From Flavobacterium acetivorans (GTDB lineage Bacteria > Bacteroidota > Bacteroidia > Flavobacteriales > Flavobacteriaceae), in the NCBI RefSeq assembly GCF_020911885.1, contig NZ_CP087132.1, positions 3,038,001 through 3,102,000 on the forward strand: a stretch of DNA of 64,000 nt, read 5' to 3'. Shown here one piece after another: positions 51,179 through 59,090 of this stretch; position 1 is the first letter of the stretch, and every line of letters starts with the position of its first letter. Position numbers and translations under genes: made by a program. The notes beneath the pieces are model-generated. The model searched no databases. It saw only the letters and a program-made list of their open reading frames with translations, and was not told where the DNA came from.

Positions 51179-51372
51179 TGGAAAAAACGATTAAACTGAC
51201 CACCCAATTCCAATTTTAATTGCCCCATAAAAAACGTTAAAAATCCATCTCAAACACAAATCAGTTTGTTAAAAATCAACAAATTATCATTTATTTTCAC
51301 GAACAGCACCTAATAGCATTCAGTTGTCATTTCAAATTGGAATGAGGTGGTCAACGCCATTGGATTTTACAT
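51179..51372 (+). repeat. About 195-base repeat with 23-base inverted ends, copy 2
   Basis: Second copy of the repeat at 49239-49434, same direction. The core is 51197-51353, bounded by the same TGACCACC ends. Several small differences, including a four-base-shorter A-run, show that the copies are not recent perfect duplicates. Confidence 0.75.
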
Positions 51373-51434
51373 CGACAGAACTCAACCGTCTAAAAGAAGT
51401 GGAAAACAAACAAGATTAGAAAGAATGAAACCAA

Positions 51435-51638
51435 TTAGCCCACAATCAGTGGCTGTACTTGTTCTAATTTTAAACCCGTGTATGAGCAAAACTCTTCAAT
51501 ACTTATGAATTGATGTTCTTCTTTATTCAGCTGTTTTTTTATCTCAATCAGAAGTAATCGTGCATAACGATAGCTTTTACCTGTCACTCTCTGAACGTCT
51601 TTTGGGTAGATACACACTCTCTTTTGTTCTATTTTCAT
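51435..51638 (-). CDS. Small conserved protein, possible DNA-binding
   Basis: Protein of 67 residues starting MKIEQKRVCIYPKDVQRVTG, with YARLLLIEIKKQLNKEEHQ and a C-terminal EEFCSYTGLKLEQVQPLI. The two halves look like helix-turn-helix-type helices. I have seen proteins of this style only as hypothetical ones in Flavobacteriia. The AT-rich upstream region contains palindromic repeats. No function is assigned. Confidence 0.55.
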   Translation of the reverse strand: MKIEQKRVCIYPKDVQRVTGKSYRYARLLLIEIKKQLNKEEHQFISIEEFCSYTGLKLEQVQPLIVG

Positions 51639-51676
51639 ATATGTAAAATTTATTTGTTGGCGGTCATATATGGTAT

Positions 51677-51716
51677 GCTTCGCCAGTTCGTCCCGATAAC
51701 TATCGGGACTCGGGTC
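51677..51716 (+). repeat. Dispersed palindromic repeat, copy 1
   Basis: GCTTCGCCAGTTCGTCCCGA, then TAACTATCGGGACTCGGGTC. The center is a hairpin CCCGATAACTATCGGG. Related copies are at 51857-51896 and inside the RAYT gene at 55698-55728. Confidence 0.7.
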
Positions 51717-51856
51717 GCCTTTTTATTTATTGGTGTTTATCTCACAATATTTTATTTTCATCGGTGTTCGATGATTATTCAATTGCTTACGCAAACTTGT
51801 TGTTAATGGCGATTTCATCTGTCTCTATTTTATGTTTTTTATCGGTCATATCTGCT

Positions 51857-51896
51857 TGCTTAGCTCTTCTCCCCGATTACCATCGGGACTCGGGTC
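51857..51896 (+). repeat. Dispersed palindromic repeat, copy 2
   Basis: A diverged copy of the repeat at 51677, with the center CCCCGATTACCATCGGG and the same end GACTCGGGTC. Confidence 0.6.
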
Positions 51897-52227
51897 GTTT
51901 TTTGCTTAGGTGTGTTGTTTTTTACAAAAATTAAAATGGTTTCCTGAAGTTTTAGTATCGCAGGATACCAACAGTTTTTGCTTTTGAAATCGGAGTAAAT
52001 CTATGTACTCTAAAATCCTTTTGCAACAGTATTATAGTGGGTTTTCAGGATTTCAACTATGGATTTTCACGAAATCCGCAGTAGCTTTCCTGTTAATAAA
52101 TTGTTATTTATCAATAGATTATCTTATTTTTGAAGTTGGTTTAGCTGAAAGTATTCAGTACGTAGCTCTTGCAATAACAGGATTGTTTCCAGACAAAGAA
52201 CAATCCCCGAATTTAATTGATGCGCCT

Positions 52228-53925
52228 ATGAAACAGCTTTTTAAATTAGTGCTACTGGTCCCCTTTTGGCTACAGTCGCAAAATGCCTCGTTCCAAATTC
52301 CGGATTCGATCCAGCACAAAGATTTTCGTTATTTGGAAGACCGGATTTATCAGTTTAGAAATGACAGTACCAGAGCTGCCCTCTACTTGTTTAGCTATGT
52401 CAAAAAAGCGAAACGGGGTAAAAACTGGCGTGAACTTCAAAATGGCTATCAAAGCCTATTGCACCAGTCTCCCCCAGCCCTGCGTTTAGTCTATGCCGAC
52501 AGTATGGTTTATGCAGCAAAGAAGACAAGTGACGATGCCGCTATAGGGGCTGCTTTCCTGACTAAAGGAATCGTTTTTTATGCCCAGAAAAAATACAAAG
52601 AGGCATTAGACGACTATCTGATTGCGAACGAGTACATCGCCAGAACAAACGATTACTACCTCATCTATAAAGTAAAATACAACATGGCGCTGCTAAAAAG
52701 CTATTCGGGGTTTTACGAAGAAGCCATTTCTTTGTTGCGAGAATGCGTCAGTTATTATAAAAAGAAGCATGACAGAGCCTACCTTAATTCCTTGCATTCG
52801 TTGGGACTTTCCTATAATAAGGTGGGTAATTACGGGCTGTGCTCCCAAACCAATGCCGAAGGAATCAGAGAAAGCGAAAAGCGAGCCGTTCCGGAAATGA
52901 CTAGCTATTTTAAACATTCGGAAGGAGTCAATCAGTATTTCCTGAAAAATTACCAGCAGTCGATTGATTATCTGAAAAATACAGTCGCTGTCTTAGAAAA
53001 TAACGACGATTTTGCCAATGAGGCAGTAGGGAACTTTTACATTGGCAAAAGTTATTGGGCTCTTAAAAAGCATGAAACGGCCATCCCTTATTTTACTAAG
53101 GTGGATCAGATTCTGAACAGCAGGCAATTTACTCGAAGGGACTTATTAGAAAGCTATCAACTATTGATTAATTACTATAAAACAAAAGACAATGCCAAGC
53201 TACATTTGTATTATATAGATCAGCTCTTCAAAGCAGATCGTTTACTGCATGAAACCAATCTCTATCTCGTCTCTAAAGTAAACAAGGAGTATGATAATAA
53301 AACCCACATCATTGAAAAACAAAAATTAGAACACTTAATCGATAAAGGAAAATACAATGATATCATCTTCATTGCTATTGTAACCCTATTATTCATGATT
53401 CTGCTTTTCTTGGGCTACCGGGATTTTAAAAACAAAAGTATGTATCAAAAGAAATTCGAAGCTCTTATGGATAAAAACGGTAAAGCTCAAAAAGAAACCA
53501 CTAAAATACCACATAGTGGTATTGCCGACATTAATCCCACAGTAGCAGCTGAACTAATCAAACAACTCGAAAAATGGGAAAAGGACAAGAAATTCCTGGA
53601 TCAGGACATTAGTCTGGTGAAACTGGCTGCCAGTTTTAACTCTAATACGAAATACCTCTCTCTGATTGTGTACCATTACCGTCATAAAAAATTTGTGACT
53701 TATGTCAACGATCTGAAAATAGATTATCTGATTCAGGCTCTCGAGGAAAATAAGCAGTTACGACAGTATAATCAGAAAGCGTTGGCCGAAGAAATAGGCT
53801 TTAGCTCTATCCAGCGTTTTGCCCACGCTTTTCAGGCAAGAACTGAAATGCCTGCCTCCTATTTTATGGCACAACTCCGAAAAGAAGAGACGACAAGCGG
53901 CTTGCAAACAAAAACCGCTTTGTAA
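52228..53925 (+). CDS. TPR-repeat transmembrane regulator with AraC-type HTH domain
   Basis: Protein of 565 residues from MKQLFKLVLLVPFWLQSQ, a signal peptide; the longer open frame (640 residues) begins in a non-protein-like stretch, so this start is preferred. TPR repeats fill roughly residues 100-370 (for example YEEAISLLRECVSYYKKK and AVGNFYIGKSYWALKKHE). One membrane helix follows near 376-397 (IIFIAIVTLLFMILLFLGY), and an AraC-like helix-turn-helix domain ends the protein (VKLAASFNSNTKYLSLIV, IGFSSIQRFAHAFQ). Such proteins sense periplasmic or cell-wall state in Bacteroidota and regulate transcription. Targets are unknown. Confidence 0.85.
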   Translation: MKQLFKLVLLVPFWLQSQNASFQIPDSIQHKDFRYLEDRIYQFRNDSTRAALYLFSYVKKAKRGKNWRELQNGYQSLLHQSPPALRLVYADSMVYAAKKTSDDAAIGAAFLTKGIVFYAQKKYKEALDDYLIANEYIARTNDYYLIYKVKYNMALLKSYSGFYEEAISLLRECVSYYKKKHDRAYLNSLHSLGLSYNKVGNYGLCSQTNAEGIRESEKRAVPEMTSYFKHSEGVNQYFLKNYQQSIDYLKNTVAVLENNDDFANEAVGNFYIGKSYWALKKHETAIPYFTKVDQILNSRQFTRRDLLESYQLLINYYKTKDNAKLHLYYIDQLFKADRLLHETNLYLVSKVNKEYDNKTHIIEKQKLEHLIDKGKYNDIIFIAIVTLLFMILLFLGYRDFKNKSMYQKKFEALMDKNGKAQKETTKIPHSGIADINPTVAAELIKQLEKWEKDKKFLDQDISLVKLAASFNSNTKYLSLIVYHYRHKKFVTYVNDLKIDYLIQALEENKQLRQYNQKALAEEIGFSSIQRFAHAFQARTEMPASYFMAQLRKEETTSGLQTKTAL

Positions 53926-54160
53926 TCTTCTTCTATAGCACAATATTACTTTTCTTGATTGATTTTGTTTGAGAGTATAAATACCATGGTTGCCAGCCTG
54001 GGATTGATAGGGTCGAATTTTATTTCGTGCAGCAGCGTGGTAGATTGTGAAATTTATAATTTCTACTCATAATTATTAGTTTTTACCAAATTTTGCACTT
54101 TAATCACGAACCACACGAAAGGATTAGCTTCGCTGAATTTCATTACGTGCGGTAGCGGGG
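53926..54160 (+). repeat. REP-type right end, isolated copy
   Basis: The sequence from TTGTGAAATTTATAATTTCT at 54045 to GGTAGCGGGG at 54160 equals the right end of the RAYT-derived elements at 58495-59036 and 60086-60618, but no RAYT body is attached. A more degraded copy of the tip (TTTCGTGCAGCAGCG near 54023) lies just before it. Confidence 0.7.
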
Positions 54161-54256
54161 GAAGAAAGTTCAGATTCATTGAAAGCTCTTAAAAAAGAAA
54201 TGGATCAACTCCAAACAGACAGTAATAGTTATAAATATTTAAAAAACAGCATCTAA
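54161..54256 (+). pseudogene. Orphan 3' coding tail next to a REP-type end
   Basis: Beginning exactly at the end of the REP-type repeat, a frame reads EESSDSLKALKKEMDQLQTD and then SNSYKYLKNSI before a stop. It has a coiled-coil character and no start codon. It may be the tail of a protein lost at the element boundary. It is short, so the call is tentative. Confidence 0.35.
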
Positions 54257-54270
54257 TAAATATATTCAAA

Positions 54271-55140
54271 TTATGGACAGGTAAAGGGAGGTATTGTTTG
54301 ATAATAAGAGCCCAGCAAATGACCTCCTCTATCTTTAAAAACCTTTATACTGAAATGACAACATTTGATGGAATCATCTATACAAAGGAAGACCAAACTC
54401 TTGTTTTTGCTTACATCAAGACAAGAAAGATTATTATTATAGCAATAAAGACCTGTCAAACTCTTATTTTTACTTATATCTAGGCAAGTGAGTTGATTAC
54501 GATAGCACTCAAGTATTGTCAAATTCTTGTTCTTGCTTACATCAAGGGCAGTAAGTTGGTTTTGGCTACAATGAATTCTTCTCAAAACATTATTTTTTCC
54601 TAAATTAAGGGAGATGATTTGATTTTCATCACAATTAAGCCATTTAAGATTCATGTTTATACTTACATCAAGCAAGGTGAGTTGATTTTTGTAGCATTCA
54701 AGTCTTGTCAATTTCGTGTTCTTTTTTAAATTAAGAGTAGTGAGTTGGTTGTAGCCACAATTAAGGCTTGTCAAATTTATGTTTTTGCTCACATCTAGAG
54801 TAGCGAGTTTATTGTCTCGGCAATCAAGTTCCTTCAAAGAAGTAAAATATTCTATGCCAGACAGAGAACCAATGCTTTTATTTATAATACTCATCCTTTT
54901 ATCAAAAGAAACAACAGAAGGATGATTTGAAATGAATTTATTATCAGGAGTAAAAGCATCTGGTACTATCGTTTTTAAATATGCTTCAAAGTTGGCATCC
55001 GGGATTTCACTATAAACAGGAGAAACATTCTTTTCTTTGAAACAACTATAGCTTATTTGACTTACTGTTAATACAGTGAAAAGTAGTACGAACCGTGTCA
55101 TAATTCTGTTTTTTTTATTTGAGAATGTATTTGTTTTCAT
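54271..55140 (-). CDS. Leucine-rich-repeat lipoprotein 1
   Basis: Protein of 289 residues with a lipoprotein signal (MTRFVLLFTVLTVSQISYS then C; ATG codons at residues 1 and 14 are both possible) and a linker with SEIPDANFEAYLKTIVPDAF. About eight leucine-rich repeats follow, of about 21 residues, in the pattern LxLDVSKNxNLTxLxCxxNQLT. It ends CCHFSIKVFKDRGG and PPFTCP. The second copy at 59091 has a nearly identical N-terminus and upstream DNA but different repeats. It is probably surface-exposed. A binding or recognition role is inferred from the repeats. Confidence 0.8.
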   Translation of the reverse strand: MKTNTFSNKKNRIMTRFVLLFTVLTVSQISYSCFKEKNVSPVYSEIPDANFEAYLKTIVPDAFTPDNKFISNHPSVVSFDKRMSIINKSIGSLSGIEYFTSLKELDCRDNKLATLDVSKNINLTSLNCGYNQLTTLNLKKNTKLTRLECYKNQLTLLDVSINMNLKWLNCDENQIISLNLGKNNVLRRIHCSQNQLTALDVSKNKNLTILECYRNQLTCLDISKNKSLTGLYCYNNNLSCLDVSKNKSLVFLCIDDSIKCCHFSIKVFKDRGGHLLGSYYQTIPPFTCP

Positions 55141-55383
55141 TAGCTATGAAGGTTATATTTTGTTGATTTAATAAAATTTAGAATATTTTATAACTAGGAT
55201 TATTCCTTCTGTAAGTTTATGACTTAAATTATTTTCTACCAAAAATATTTTTAAAAGAAAACGAACGAGTCTAGAGGTAAAAGATTTTACTCAGCTATTT
55301 GAAGTTTTTTTGTAAAAACGAACGTTCCCTCTATAAACCATTCCAAAAAACCATTTTAATATTATGCCCAGTCCGGAGCTTAG

Positions 55384-55422
55384 CCCGCTACCGCACGAAT
55401 CCTTTCGTGTGGTTCATTATCG
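55384..55422 (+). repeat. REP-type left end of the RAYT copy 1
   Basis: CCCGCTACCGCACGAATCC then TTTCGTGTGGTTC. The central CACGAA-TCCT-TTCGTG folds into a short hairpin. It stands just beyond the RAYT stop codon and occurs also at elements 2, 3 and 4. Confidence 0.75.
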
Positions 55423-55851
55423 TTAAACATCATACATTCTAAAAACTACTACATCGTCAATTAATCCTTTTTGCCCCGAATAATCTATGGCACTACTATA
55501 TACATAATCTTCTGCTTTATAAACTAGACCTTCTTCTACAGCATTATTATGTACATAATCTATCTTTTGTTGAATAAGCTTATTACTCCATAGCTCAATT
55601 GGTTTGTTATCGTGTCTCCAAAACTGATAATGCTTTACATTGGAACTCTTTTCTACTTCTTTTTTAAAAAAATCCAACAAGAACTCTTTTCTACTTTGCT
55701 TCGCCAGTTCGCCTTTCAGGCTCGGGTCTCTTGGATTTTCTTGAATGCTTTTTACAATTGATTGACTAGTAAACCTTTTTAAATCACCAATCAATAATTC
55801 CGGTTTTTGATCATTTATACTCCTAAAAACCAGATGTACGTGATTACTCAT
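55423..55851 (-). pseudogene. REP-associated tyrosine transposase (RAYT), 5'-truncated
   Basis: Y1-transposase-type protein of the IS200/IS605 relatives. It starts at MSNHVHLVFRS, containing the HxH metal-binding motif, and includes the IDYVHNNAVEEGLVYKAEDY segment in which the tyrosine is the likely nucleophile. The usual 40-50 N-terminal residues, still seen at 60128-60439 (WLDVFTRNEYKYFFLESL), are missing. At 55851 the frame meets a toxin gene. Within it, a palindromic repeat variant at 55698-55728 (RDPSLKGELAKQ) is read through in frame. Confidence 0.8.
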
Positions 55852-55853
55852 GC

Positions 55854-56603
55854 TTTGGAAATCAATCTGATGAGTGGTTAGATTTTCTTGCTACAAATCA
55901 TCAATCAATAAATCGTTGGGAGAAATTAGATGGAGCAGCGAAACTGTTTGCTAAAAATAAACCGGATGTTTGGTTATTTAGATTTGATAGATTATATGTG
56001 AATTTTAAAAAATGGAATCGCTTGTCTGATGCTGAGATATTATCAAAATTTGGTCAAGAAGGTTTAGATTTAGTACACGAAGTAGAAGCTTTTGCTTTAA
56101 ATCATATTAGTTTAGCAACAAGTAAAGCACAACTTGCGGATAGAGATATTATAATTTCAGGAATGTGGGATATAAATACTGGTAAAAAATCAGATTATTT
56201 CCATAATTTTAGTAAACAGGAATGTCAAAGAGTAGGCGGAGACTATGAACTATATTTAGAAAATATGTTTCCTAACTTAAAAAAACGGGTTGATGATGTC
56301 AAAGCTTTTAGAAAAGAGAATTATAATTTAGAAGATGTTAGGTTTCGTAAAAATCCAGGTGAATTTCCAGGTGCTCATGCAGAAGTAAGAGCATTAGATA
56401 ATTTAGCAAAAAAACGTTTTAAGTATGAATTTGAAAATAATATACCTATTACTGATGAAGTATTTGATGCATGGCTTAAAAATGATGTATTAGGTTATAA
56501 TCGAAATATTGAATTGGGGGTAGGTCAGATAAAAGTTGGTATGCATACATGTGCAGACTGTTTTCATATTTTAGATTTAGTTACCTTTATCAAACCTTTA
56601 TAA
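55854..56603 (+). CDS. YwqJ-like deaminase toxin domain, start missing
   Basis: C-terminal part of a polymorphic toxin. The frame is open from the RAYT junction (FGNQSDEWLDFLATNHQSIN) with no ATG; a GTG at 55998 would give 201 residues. The cytidine-deaminase-like fold is marked by HAEVRALDNLAKK and CADC in VGMHTCADCFHILD, the zinc ligands of YwqJ-type deaminases. In this family the domain is the toxic tip of larger secreted proteins. Here the delivery part is absent. The YwqK-type gene follows after 19 bases. Confidence 0.75.
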   Translation, partial: FGNQSDEWLDFLATNHQSINRWEKLDGAAKLFAKNKPDVWLFRFDRLYVNFKKWNRLSDAEILSKFGQEGLDLVHEVEAFALNHISLATSKAQLADRDIIISGMWDINTGKKSDYFHNFSKQECQRVGGDYELYLENMFPNLKKRVDDVKAFRKENYNLEDVRFRKNPGEFPGAHAEVRALDNLAKKRFKYEFENNIPITDEVFDAWLKNDVLGYNRNIELGVGQIKVGMHTCADCFHILDLVTFIKPL

Positions 56604-56622
56604 CATAAAAAAAATAATTATT

Positions 56623-56961
56623 ATGACACGAATAGATATTAATGATCCTAATTTAACTATAGATGATATGCCTACAAATTGGGGAGGTGCAGTCTGGTTA
56701 TATAATGAAGAGCCCTTTACAGGTATTCGATATGAATATTTTCCAGGTACTATTCAGTTATCTTCAGAGGCTGAATTTATGGATGGTATTCAGCATGGTC
56801 GTCAAGCGGAATATTGGACTAATGGGCAAATAAAAATAGAGTTTTTTGAAAATTATGGTGGAAAATTTTATGGTTCTTTTAAAGAATGGAATGATCAAGG
56901 TGTTTTAATAACGTATCAAGAGCATGATAATTTTGGAAATCTCATCAAAAAAATTATTTAA
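56623..56961 (+). CDS. YwqK-like MORN-repeat immunity protein
   Basis: Protein of 112 residues with MORN-like repeats: EPFTGIRYEYFPG, EAEFMDGIQHGRQAEYWTNG, KIEFFENYGGKFYGSFKEWN. It lies directly after the YwqJ-like deaminase end. The YwqJ-YwqK pairing of toxin and immunity is known from Bacillus. The 60749 gene is a paralog of similar length. It is intact; a degraded second copy is at 57143. Confidence 0.75.
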   Translation: MTRIDINDPNLTIDDMPTNWGGAVWLYNEEPFTGIRYEYFPGTIQLSSEAEFMDGIQHGRQAEYWTNGQIKIEFFENYGGKFYGSFKEWNDQGVLITYQEHDNFGNLIKKII

Positions 56962-56963
56962 TT

Positions 56964-57138
56964 AAAAAACGATTTGGGAATGAAATAGTTGATGAAAGTA
57001 TTTTTAACGATTGGTTAGAAAACTCTATATATAGGATATAATAGAAATATACAAGTTAAGCTAAATACTACAAAAGTAATTATGCCAAGATGTGCAGATT
57101 GTTTTTAAATAACAGATTTATTAACCTTTATAAAATAA
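56964..57138 (+). pseudogene. Degraded second deaminase-toxin tail
   Basis: A frame starting KKRFGNEIVDESIFNDWLENS runs to a stop, and after a one-base shift continues GYNRNIQVKLNTTKVIMPRC and ADCF, then a TAA and ITDLLTFIK. These match the end of the deaminase toxin (LGYNRNIELGVGQIKVGMH, CADCFHILDLVTFIK). It is therefore the remnant of a second toxin, just after the first immunity gene. Confidence 0.65.
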
Positions 57139-57142
57139 AAAA

Positions 57143-57313
57143 ATGAATGTAAATTTTGATGATATTGAAATTAATAACTTTGATGCTGGAGGTGGAGCGG
57201 AATATTATTATAATAATGAACCCTTCACAGGAACCATTGTTGAATTTAATAATGATAATGTATTGATAGGAGAAATATGTTTCCAAGATATTGAACAAAG
57301 GAAGAGTTATTAG
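57143..57313 (+). pseudogene. Degraded second YwqK-like immunity gene
   Basis: The frame MNVNFDDIEINNFDAGGGAE continues with NNEPFTGTIVEFNNDNVL and stops at 57313. It aligns with the first half of the intact YwqK-like proteins and lacks the second half. A short further frame (SLAYSSKIYTGPGINIW) follows and may be another remnant. Confidence 0.55.
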
Positions 57314-57481
57314 AAAATGTTTCTTTGGCATATTCCTCAAAAATATATACAGGACCAGGAATCAATATTTGGGTAGTATGAGCGATGGAAAAAAGCTCAT
57401 TCTAGTATAGATAATGAGAATACTGCTACTGAAAAAATAAGGACTATTTGGCCAAAACGTTAATAATAAAATAAATAGAAT

Positions 57482-57829
57482 ATGAATATATTATCAGATT
57501 ACAAAATACAATTGATTAACAAAACTAATTTTGGTAAGCAAATTTTTACAATTAATGATTATTTGACAGGGTGCCTTAATGATTTTTATTATCTAGAAAA
57601 AGCAAATGATTTGGTTAATCATGTAAATGAAGTGATTAATACAAGTGGATTAGAAATAGAATTTCCAACACAAAGTCTGTATCTTATCATCATAAAAAAT
57701 ACAAATGTTAATATTTATCGAGACATAGAAGCATGGGATATAAATAATAATATTGCTCCCGATTTCGTTTTGCCTACTGCGGATTTTAAAGTTATAGTAG
57801 AGGCATGGAGAGATTATTTACAAGGATAA
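57482..57829 (+). CDS. Immunity-like protein
   Basis: Protein of 115 residues starting MNILSDYKIQLINKTNFGKQ, with IFTINDYLTGCLNDFYYLE and an end LPTADFKVIVEAWRDYLQG. The protein at 62517 has the same outline (KNTNEGKEAWVLP, IPTNDIKEIILTWIDWV), although the sequences are distant. Both precede a duplicated membrane protein gene. No named family is recognised. An immunity role is inferred from position and size. Confidence 0.55.
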   Translation: MNILSDYKIQLINKTNFGKQIFTINDYLTGCLNDFYYLEKANDLVNHVNEVINTSGLEIEFPTQSLYLIIIKNTNVNIYRDIEAWDINNNIAPDFVLPTADFKVIVEAWRDYLQG

Positions 57830-57877
57830 TTGTTCTGGTTCTCTCCAACTAAGAAAGATAGTAAGAATTAATATAGT

Positions 57878-58414
57878 ATGATAATGAAAAACGAAAAAAT
57901 TATAGAAGTAATTGTTGACAAGATAAATGCTGGTTATGAGGATTATGACATTGAAAAATTCTTAAAACACAAGGAAATAGATCCGAATGAATTTAATACT
58001 TTAATCGAATTGGCTAAAAATAAAATTTTAGAACATCAGTTAAAAACATATCCAAAGCAAAATAAAAGAACTTTCATTATTTGGCTGTCTTTGTTTGTAG
58101 TGTTTCTTATTTTTTTCTGTATAATTCTGCCATCATTAAATATTGCTAATGGAATAATGCTGCTTTCAATACTTGGAGCAATAGCAATTAGTTTTTCAGG
58201 ATTTAAATCTATATTATATTATAAAAGTTGGAAAAAGGACTTTATTGAAAGAGTTGGAAAACCTAAATTAGATTTACAAAACTTTTTTTTAGTAGCTAGT
58301 TTGCCAAGCATTTTGTTTTATTTCATAATTTCTTGGAGCTTTATAAGTGGTCCTGGTTATAATCTCTATAAACTAGATATGACTATCAAAGCAATAAAAT
58401 CTTTAATTCCCTGA
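57878..58414 (+). CDS. Three-helix membrane protein, copy 1
   Basis: Protein of 178 residues (alternative start MKNEKIIEV two codons later). A cytoplasmic N-terminal part has EVIVDKINAGYEDYDIEKFL. Three predicted helices follow (RTFIIWLSLFVVFLIFF, MLLSILGAIAISFSGF and FFLVASLPSILFYFIISW). The copy at 62985 is almost identical, including the 3' flank of about 90 bases. The function is unknown; it travels with the RAYT-derived element at its 3' side. Confidence 0.65.
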   Translation: MIMKNEKIIEVIVDKINAGYEDYDIEKFLKHKEIDPNEFNTLIELAKNKILEHQLKTYPKQNKRTFIIWLSLFVVFLIFFCIILPSLNIANGIMLLSILGAIAISFSGFKSILYYKSWKKDFIERVGKPKLDLQNFFLVASLPSILFYFIISWSFISGPGYNLYKLDMTIKAIKSLIP

Positions 58415-58494
58415 ATACTTACATATAAATATACTAATGCTATTTTATAAAACAAAGATGTGACGAAAAGGATTTTATTTTCCTCCGACCACCC
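58415..58494 (+). repeat. Shared flank of the duplicated membrane protein
   Basis: This 80-base stretch (ATACTTACATATAAATATAC to TTCCTCCGACCACC) is repeated after the second membrane protein at 63522-63605. It ends in a C-run that joins the RAYT-derived element. Confidence 0.75.
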
Positions 58495-59036
58495 CCCCCG
58501 CTACCGCACGAATCCTTTCGTGTGGTTCATTATCGTTAAACATCATACATTCTAAAAACTACTACATCGTCAATTAATCCTTTTTGCCCCGAATAATCTA
58601 TGGCACTACTATATACATAATCTTCAGCTTTATAAACTAAACCTTCTTCTACAGGATTATTATGTACTTAATCTATCTTTTGTTGAATAAGCTTATTGCT
58701 CCAAAGCTCAATTGTACACCAAGCATGAATTTCTAAACCTTTGCTTTTTTGACAAAAAATTAAACTCTCTAAAAACAAATCTTTATACTCATTTCTCGTA
58801 AATACATCCAACCAAGCTACCACTGCACTTGAGCGAAGCGGATGCACGAATACCTATAAAAAACAATAAATATGTCATGAGTAAAACTAATAAAATACAA
58901 TCCCTCTGGATTTTGAAATTTATAATTTCTACTCATAATTATTAGTTTTTAGTTTTTACACAAATTTTGCACTTTAATCACGAACCACACGAAAGGATTA
59001 ACTTCGCTGAATTTCATTTCGTGCGGTAGCGGGGGG
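58495..59036 (-). mobile_element. RAYT-derived element 2, internally deleted
   Basis: About 540 bases with the REP-type end CCCCGCTACCGCACGAA on the left and its inverted form on the right (TTTCGTGCGGTAGCGGGG). The RAYT frame joins the N-terminal part directly to the C-terminal part, with the HxH-containing middle lost. In addition the codon of the likely catalytic tyrosine is TAA at 58668-58670 instead of TAT. It is therefore non-coding, MITE-like and dependent on another transposase. Confidence 0.75.
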
Positions 59037-59090
59037 AAGTCATTATGCATTTGCGTAGCGTAGAGACGAACACTTCGTGGGGTTATAAAA

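Larger units (their letters stand above)
50937..51434. other. Duplicated fragments between intact genes
   Basis: About 500 bases composed of a toxin-like tail, a truncated lipoprotein start and the second copy of the 195-base repeat, all listed separately. No intact gene is present. Confidence 0.7.
51639..52227. other. Intergenic region with palindromic repeats
   Basis: About 590 bases without a credible gene. It holds two copies of a block that begins CGGTCATAT and contains the palindromic repeats at 51677-51716 and 51857-51896. The first 75 codons of an open frame from 52003 are not protein-like and belong to this gap. Confidence 0.6.

Noticed and set aside
52003..52227. Longer N-terminus of the TPR regulator
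   Set aside because: The 75 extra codons lie in repeat-containing DNA, and a clean signal peptide starts at 52228.
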